DNA from: Rhodobacter xanthinilyticus
GTDB taxonomy: Bacteria > Pseudomonadota > Alphaproteobacteria > Rhodobacterales > Rhodobacteraceae
Assembly (NCBI RefSeq): GCF_001856665.1
Contig: NZ_CP017781.1
Coordinates: 558,001-622,000, forward strand
Direction of reading: 5' to 3'
Length of the DNA stretch: 64,000 nt
How positions within the stretch are numbered: position 1 is the first letter of the stretch; each line of letters opens with the position of its first letter. Under the pieces are notes generated by a model. It was not told the DNA's origin and made no database searches. It was given only the letters and a program-made list of their open reading frames with translations. The position numbers were made by a program, and so were the translations under genes. This document shows positions 61,660 to 64,000 of this stretch, in pieces.

Positions 61660-62943
61660 ATGACTGTCCAGACCTCGCCCGAACTTTCCGCCCGCAAGGA
61701 CGCCGCCATCGCCAAAGGCGTCGGCATGTCCACCCAGATCTACGCCGCCCGCGCGGAAAATGCCGAGATCTGGGACAAGAACGGCACCCGTTTCATCGAT
61801 TTCGCCGCCGGCATCGCGGTGGTGAACACCGGCCACCGCCACCCGAAGGTGATCGAAGCCGTCAAGGCCCAGCTCGACGCCTTCACCCACACCTGCCACC
61901 AGGTCGTGCCCTATGAGAACTACGTCGTGCTCGCCGAACGGCTGAACGCCAAGGTTCCGGGCGATTTCACCAAGAAGACGATCTTCACCACCACCGGCGC
62001 CGAAGCCGTTGAAAACGCGATCAAGATCGCGCGTCACTACACCGGCCGCGCGGGCGTCATCGCCTTCGCCGGCGGCTTCCATGGCCGGACCTTCATGACC
62101 ATGACGCTGACCGGCAAGGTCCAGCCCTACAAGGCCGGTTTCGGCCCGATGATGAACGATGTCTGGCACCTGCCCTACCCGAACGCGCTGCATGGCGTGT
62201 CGATGGAGGACGCGATCGCCTCGCTCGAGCGCCTCTTCAAGGCCGATGTCGAGCCCTCGCGCGTTGCCGCGATCATCCTCGAGCCGGTGCAGGGCGAGGG
62301 CGGCTTCGTGCCCGCACCCGAAGGCTTCATGAAGAAGATCCGCGAGATCTGCGACAAACATGGCATCGTGATGATCGCCGATGAAGTGCAGACCGGCTTT
62401 GCCCGCACCGGCAAGCTCTTCGCGATGGAGCACCACGGCGTCGCCGCCGATATCACCACCATGGCCAAGGGCCTCGGCGGCGGTCTGCCGATCTCGGCGG
62501 TCACCGGGCGCGCCGAAATCATGGATCACGCCCAGCCGGGCGGCCTCGGCGGCACCTATGCCGGCAACCCGCTCGGCGTCGCCGCGGCCAATGCCGTGCT
62601 CGACGTGATCGAGGAAGAAGACCTGCCCGCCCGCGCCGAACGCCTCGGCGCGCGCCTCAAGCAGCGCCTCGCCGCGATCGCCGATCAAGTGCCGGAAATC
62701 GTCGAGATCCGCGGCCCGGGCTTCATGAACGCGGTCGAATTCAACGTCGCGGGCACCGACACTCCGAACCCGGATTTCGTCAAACGCGTTCTGGCCGAGG
62801 CGCTCGACCGCGGGCTGATCCTGCTGTCGTGCGGCGTTTACGGCAACGTGATCCGCTTCCTCGCGCCGCTCACCATCCCCGAGCCGGTCTTCGAGGAAGC
62901 CCTCGAGATCCTCGAGGCGTCGATCCTCGCGGCGAAGGGCTGA
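61660..62943 (+). CDS. gabT: 4-aminobutyrate aminotransferase
   Basis: 427-residue class III PLP aminotransferase. It moves the amino group of 4-aminobutyrate to 2-oxoglutarate, forming succinate semialdehyde. The PLP lysine lies in TTMAKGLGGGLPISAV (~268); GTEAVENAIKIARHYTGRAG region, GFHGRTFMTMTLTGK, ILEPVQGEGGFVPAP, and IADEVQTGFARTGKLF match the family. Start ATG has GGAG upstream. Divergent from its probable regulator; the AsnC gene follows by 4 bases. gabD is not in the window. Confidence 0.94.
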   Translation: MTVQTSPELSARKDAAIAKGVGMSTQIYAARAENAEIWDKNGTRFIDFAAGIAVVNTGHRHPKVIEAVKAQLDAFTHTCHQVVPYENYVVLAERLNAKVPGDFTKKTIFTTTGAEAVENAIKIARHYTGRAGVIAFAGGFHGRTFMTMTLTGKVQPYKAGFGPMMNDVWHLPYPNALHGVSMEDAIASLERLFKADVEPSRVAAIILEPVQGEGGFVPAPEGFMKKIREICDKHGIVMIADEVQTGFARTGKLFAMEHHGVAADITTMAKGLGGGLPISAVTGRAEIMDHAQPGGLGGTYAGNPLGVAAANAVLDVIEEEDLPARAERLGARLKQRLAAIADQVPEIVEIRGPGFMNAVEFNVAGTDTPNPDFVKRVLAEALDRGLILLSCGVYGNVIRFLAPLTIPEPVFEEALEILEASILAAKG

Positions 62944-62946
62944 GCC

Positions 62947-63423
62947 ATGTGGGGCGAGGGGCCGCGCGCCGAGATTGCGCCGATGCGACTCGACGAAACC
63001 GACCAGCGCCTGATCGCCGCCCTGCGGCGTGACGGCCGCGCGGCGGTCTCGGATCTCGCCGTTCAGCTCGGCCTCTCGCGGGCCACCGTCCGCGCGCGGA
63101 TCGAGCGGCTCGTCGCCCGTGGCGAGATCGAGGGCTTCACCGTTCAGACCCGCTCCGACGCCGCTCTGGCGCCGGTGCGGGGGCTGATGATGCTCGCCAT
63201 CGAAGGCCGCGGCACCGAGCGGGTGATGAGCCGCCTGCTCGGCCTGCCGCAGGTTCAGGCGGTGCATACCACCAACGGCCAGTGGGATCTGATCGTGGAA
63301 ATCGGCGCGCGCGGCCTGCCCGAGCTCGACGAGACGCTGCTTGCGATCCGCCGGATCGAGGGGGTGTCGCGCTCGGAGACCAACCTGCAACTCTCGACCC
63401 GCAAACCCGCCGCGCGGCTCTGA
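62947..63423 (+). CDS. Lrp/AsnC family transcriptional regulator
   Basis: 158-residue regulator. Winged helix LDETDQRLIAALRRDGRAAVSDLA, VQLGLSRATVRARIERLVARG (~15-60), then the RAM effector domain (~75-150). Family proteins respond to amino acids. It starts 3 bases after gabT, so it is cotranscribed and may sense an amino acid related to GABA/Glu metabolism. Alternative start at 62983 (MRLDETD) matches the family N-terminus better but has a weaker ribosome site. Confidence 0.9.
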   Translation: MWGEGPRAEIAPMRLDETDQRLIAALRRDGRAAVSDLAVQLGLSRATVRARIERLVARGEIEGFTVQTRSDAALAPVRGLMMLAIEGRGTERVMSRLLGLPQVQAVHTTNGQWDLIVEIGARGLPELDETLLAIRRIEGVSRSETNLQLSTRKPAARL

Positions 63424-63439
63424 ACCATGCGCGGGGCTC

Positions 63440-63470
63440 TTGACCTGCGCCCCCGGCGGGCGCAGATCTT
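63440..63470 (+). promoter_or_regulatory. Candidate CueR-type copper promoter
   Basis: TTGACC (-35, 63440-63445) followed by an inverted repeat CTGCGCCC / GGGCGCAG (63445-63452 and 63458-63465, spacer CCGGC) inside a long (19-base) spacer and GATCTT as -10. This is the layout of MerR/CueR-controlled promoters, in which the dyad fills an overlong spacer. It lies just upstream of the copper chaperone gene. Confidence 0.65.
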
Positions 63471-63492
63471 GGGCGCAACTTTGGAGGCGCAG

Positions 63493-63681
63493 ATGATCCT
63501 TTCCGTTCCGAACATGACCTGCGGCCATTGCAAGGCCGCCGTCGAGGCCGCGATCACCGAGGTCGGCGGCAAGGCCGTGGTGAGTCTCGAAGACCGCGAG
63601 GTCGAGGTCAACGGCCTGCCCGAGGCGACCGTTCTGGCCGCGCTGAAGGCGGCGGGCTATGAGGCCGAAATCGTCGAATAA
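63493..63681 (+). CDS. copZ: Heavy-metal-associated copper chaperone (CopZ-like)
   Basis: 62-residue HMA domain with the metal motif MTCGHC (Cys10, Cys13) and the ferredoxin-like pattern (HCKAAVEAAITEVGGKAVVS, EVEVNGLPEATVLAALKAAG). It would bind and carry Cu(I) in the cytosol. ATG at 63493 has GGAGGCGCAG ahead; the upstream frame is not part of the fold. A CueR-like promoter precedes it; the copper ATPase it would serve is not in the window. Confidence 0.9.
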   Translation: MILSVPNMTCGHCKAAVEAAITEVGGKAVVSLEDREVEVNGLPEATVLAALKAAGYEAEIVE

Positions 63682-63707
63682 CCCCTGATCTGGGGGCGAA
63701 ACGCCCG

Positions 63708-63731
63708 GGCGCCGCAAGGGATTGCGGCGCC
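63708..63731 (+). terminator. Hairpin downstream of copZ
   Basis: GGCGCCGCAA-GGGA-TTGCGGCGCC, a perfect 10-base stem, 27 bases after copZ. No T run follows, so it may be a Rho-type or leaky terminator. Confidence 0.6.
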
Positions 63732-63772
63732 TGTGGCCGTTGCGCGGGGTCGGCAAAAATCCGCGCAAGAGA

Positions 63773-63801
63773 TTGAGAATTGTTGCAAAACCGCGTAAAA
63801 T
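63773..63801 (+). promoter_or_regulatory. Sigma-70 promoter of the final gene
   Basis: TTGAGA (63773-63778) and TAAAAT (63796-63801) with exactly 17 bases between them, 62 bases before the ATG. A strong match to consensus. Confidence 0.7.
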
Positions 63802-63862
63802 AACGCGCAATCGCGGGCAGGGATCAACCCTCGCCCCTCCGAGGCAGTAACGGGACAGAACC

Positions 63863-64000
63863 ATGAAAATTTCCCTCCTTGCGGCGGCTTTCGTCGCTCT
63901 GGGCACGAGCCAGGCGCTTGCCGGCGCCATCGACAGCGCCTGCCTGAAAACCGGCCGCTCCGCCGCCAACCGCGAGCTGTGCGGCTGCGTGCAGCGCGTC
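63863..64000 (+). CDS. Secreted hypothetical protein, 5' part (annotated 'arginine transporter' in relatives)
   Basis: First 46 residues of a gene that continues past the window. Signal peptide MKISLLAAAFVALGTSQALAG, then AIDSACLKTGRSAANRELCGCVQRV. The Cys spacing (SACLK...ELCGC) resembles a small secreted family common in Rhodobacteraceae that is sometimes labelled arginine transporter without proof. Function unknown. Confidence 0.8.
   Translation, partial: MKISLLAAAFVALGTSQALAGAIDSACLKTGRSAANRELCGCVQRV

Overview
The window is a gene-dense, very G+C-rich stretch of chromosome from an alphaproteobacterium, almost certainly a member of the Rhodobacteraceae close to Rhodobacter. The reasons are a malyl-CoA lyase matching the Rhodobacter Mcl1 type in length and sequence, a phaA-phaB pair, FtsEX followed by PlsC, a TIGR02302 protein beside lysA, and several small proteins of a kind common in this family. 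I found no rRNA, tRNA, CRISPR array, insertion sequence, prophage or replication origin. The window looks like ordinary core chromosome with a few accessory insertions.

Layout. 1-5.1 kb: the 3' end of moaE, then a minus-strand operon read pyrB, two PH-like membrane proteins, pyrC-like, plsY, and a divergent uracil-DNA glycosylase. 5.2-10.7 kb: an RND efflux adaptor and pump, and a secreted DsbD-alpha-like protein. 10.8-21.1 kb: yqgE, tsaC/sua5, an acyl-CoA dehydrogenase with an MBL hydrolase, a lipoprotein, azlCD, mobA with a GNAT, an unknown membrane protein, greA and a PAP2 protein. 21.1-27.9 kb: ETF-ubiquinone oxidoreductase, a TPR protein with ispE, a polyprenyl diphosphate synthase, a DUF2007 protein, an RNA methyltransferase and a DUF465 protein. 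27.9-33.9 kb: an EamA exporter, phaBA, and a divergent EAL/PAS signalling pair. 33.3-42.9 kb: tlpA, argH, an LptM-like lipoprotein, a small membrane protein, lysA, a TIGR02302 protein, a zinc-ribbon membrane protein and ftsE-ftsX-plsC. 42.9-48.6 kb: sugE and accA, mcl1, then a D-glutamate/D-amino-acid set (dgcN, dgcA, D-amino-acid transaminase). 48.6-53.6 kb: an RTX protein and a possible relative, an N-formylglutamate amidohydrolase-like protein, pyruvate kinase, rpmI and rplT. 53.7-64 kb: pheS and pheT separated by a foreign-looking gene, a GMC oxidoreductase, a rhomboid protease, a META-domain lipoprotein, a three-domain regulator divergent from gabT, an AsnC regulator, a copper chaperone and the start of a secreted protein.

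How the genes fit together. phaAB, mcl1, ETF-QO, the acyl-CoA dehydrogenase and accA point to an acyl-CoA-centred carbon economy (polyhydroxybutyrate storage and the ethylmalonyl-CoA route). dgcN-dgcA-dat would convert D-glutamate and other D-amino acids into the L-amino-acid/2-oxo-acid pool. gabT with its private regulator and palindrome handles 4-aminobutyrate.

The most interesting signals are: (i) a modular hairpin-plus-conserved-tail element found three times, each just downstream of a gene; (ii) a lower-G+C membrane-protein gene inserted between pheS and pheT with both translational overlaps kept; (iii) a perfect 20-bp palindrome in the promoter region between gabT and a MerR+XRE+cupin regulator; (iv) a dihydroorotase-like protein that has lost its metal-binding HxH and catalytic Asp, in one operon with pyrB and two PH-like proteins; (v) the D-glutamate cluster.
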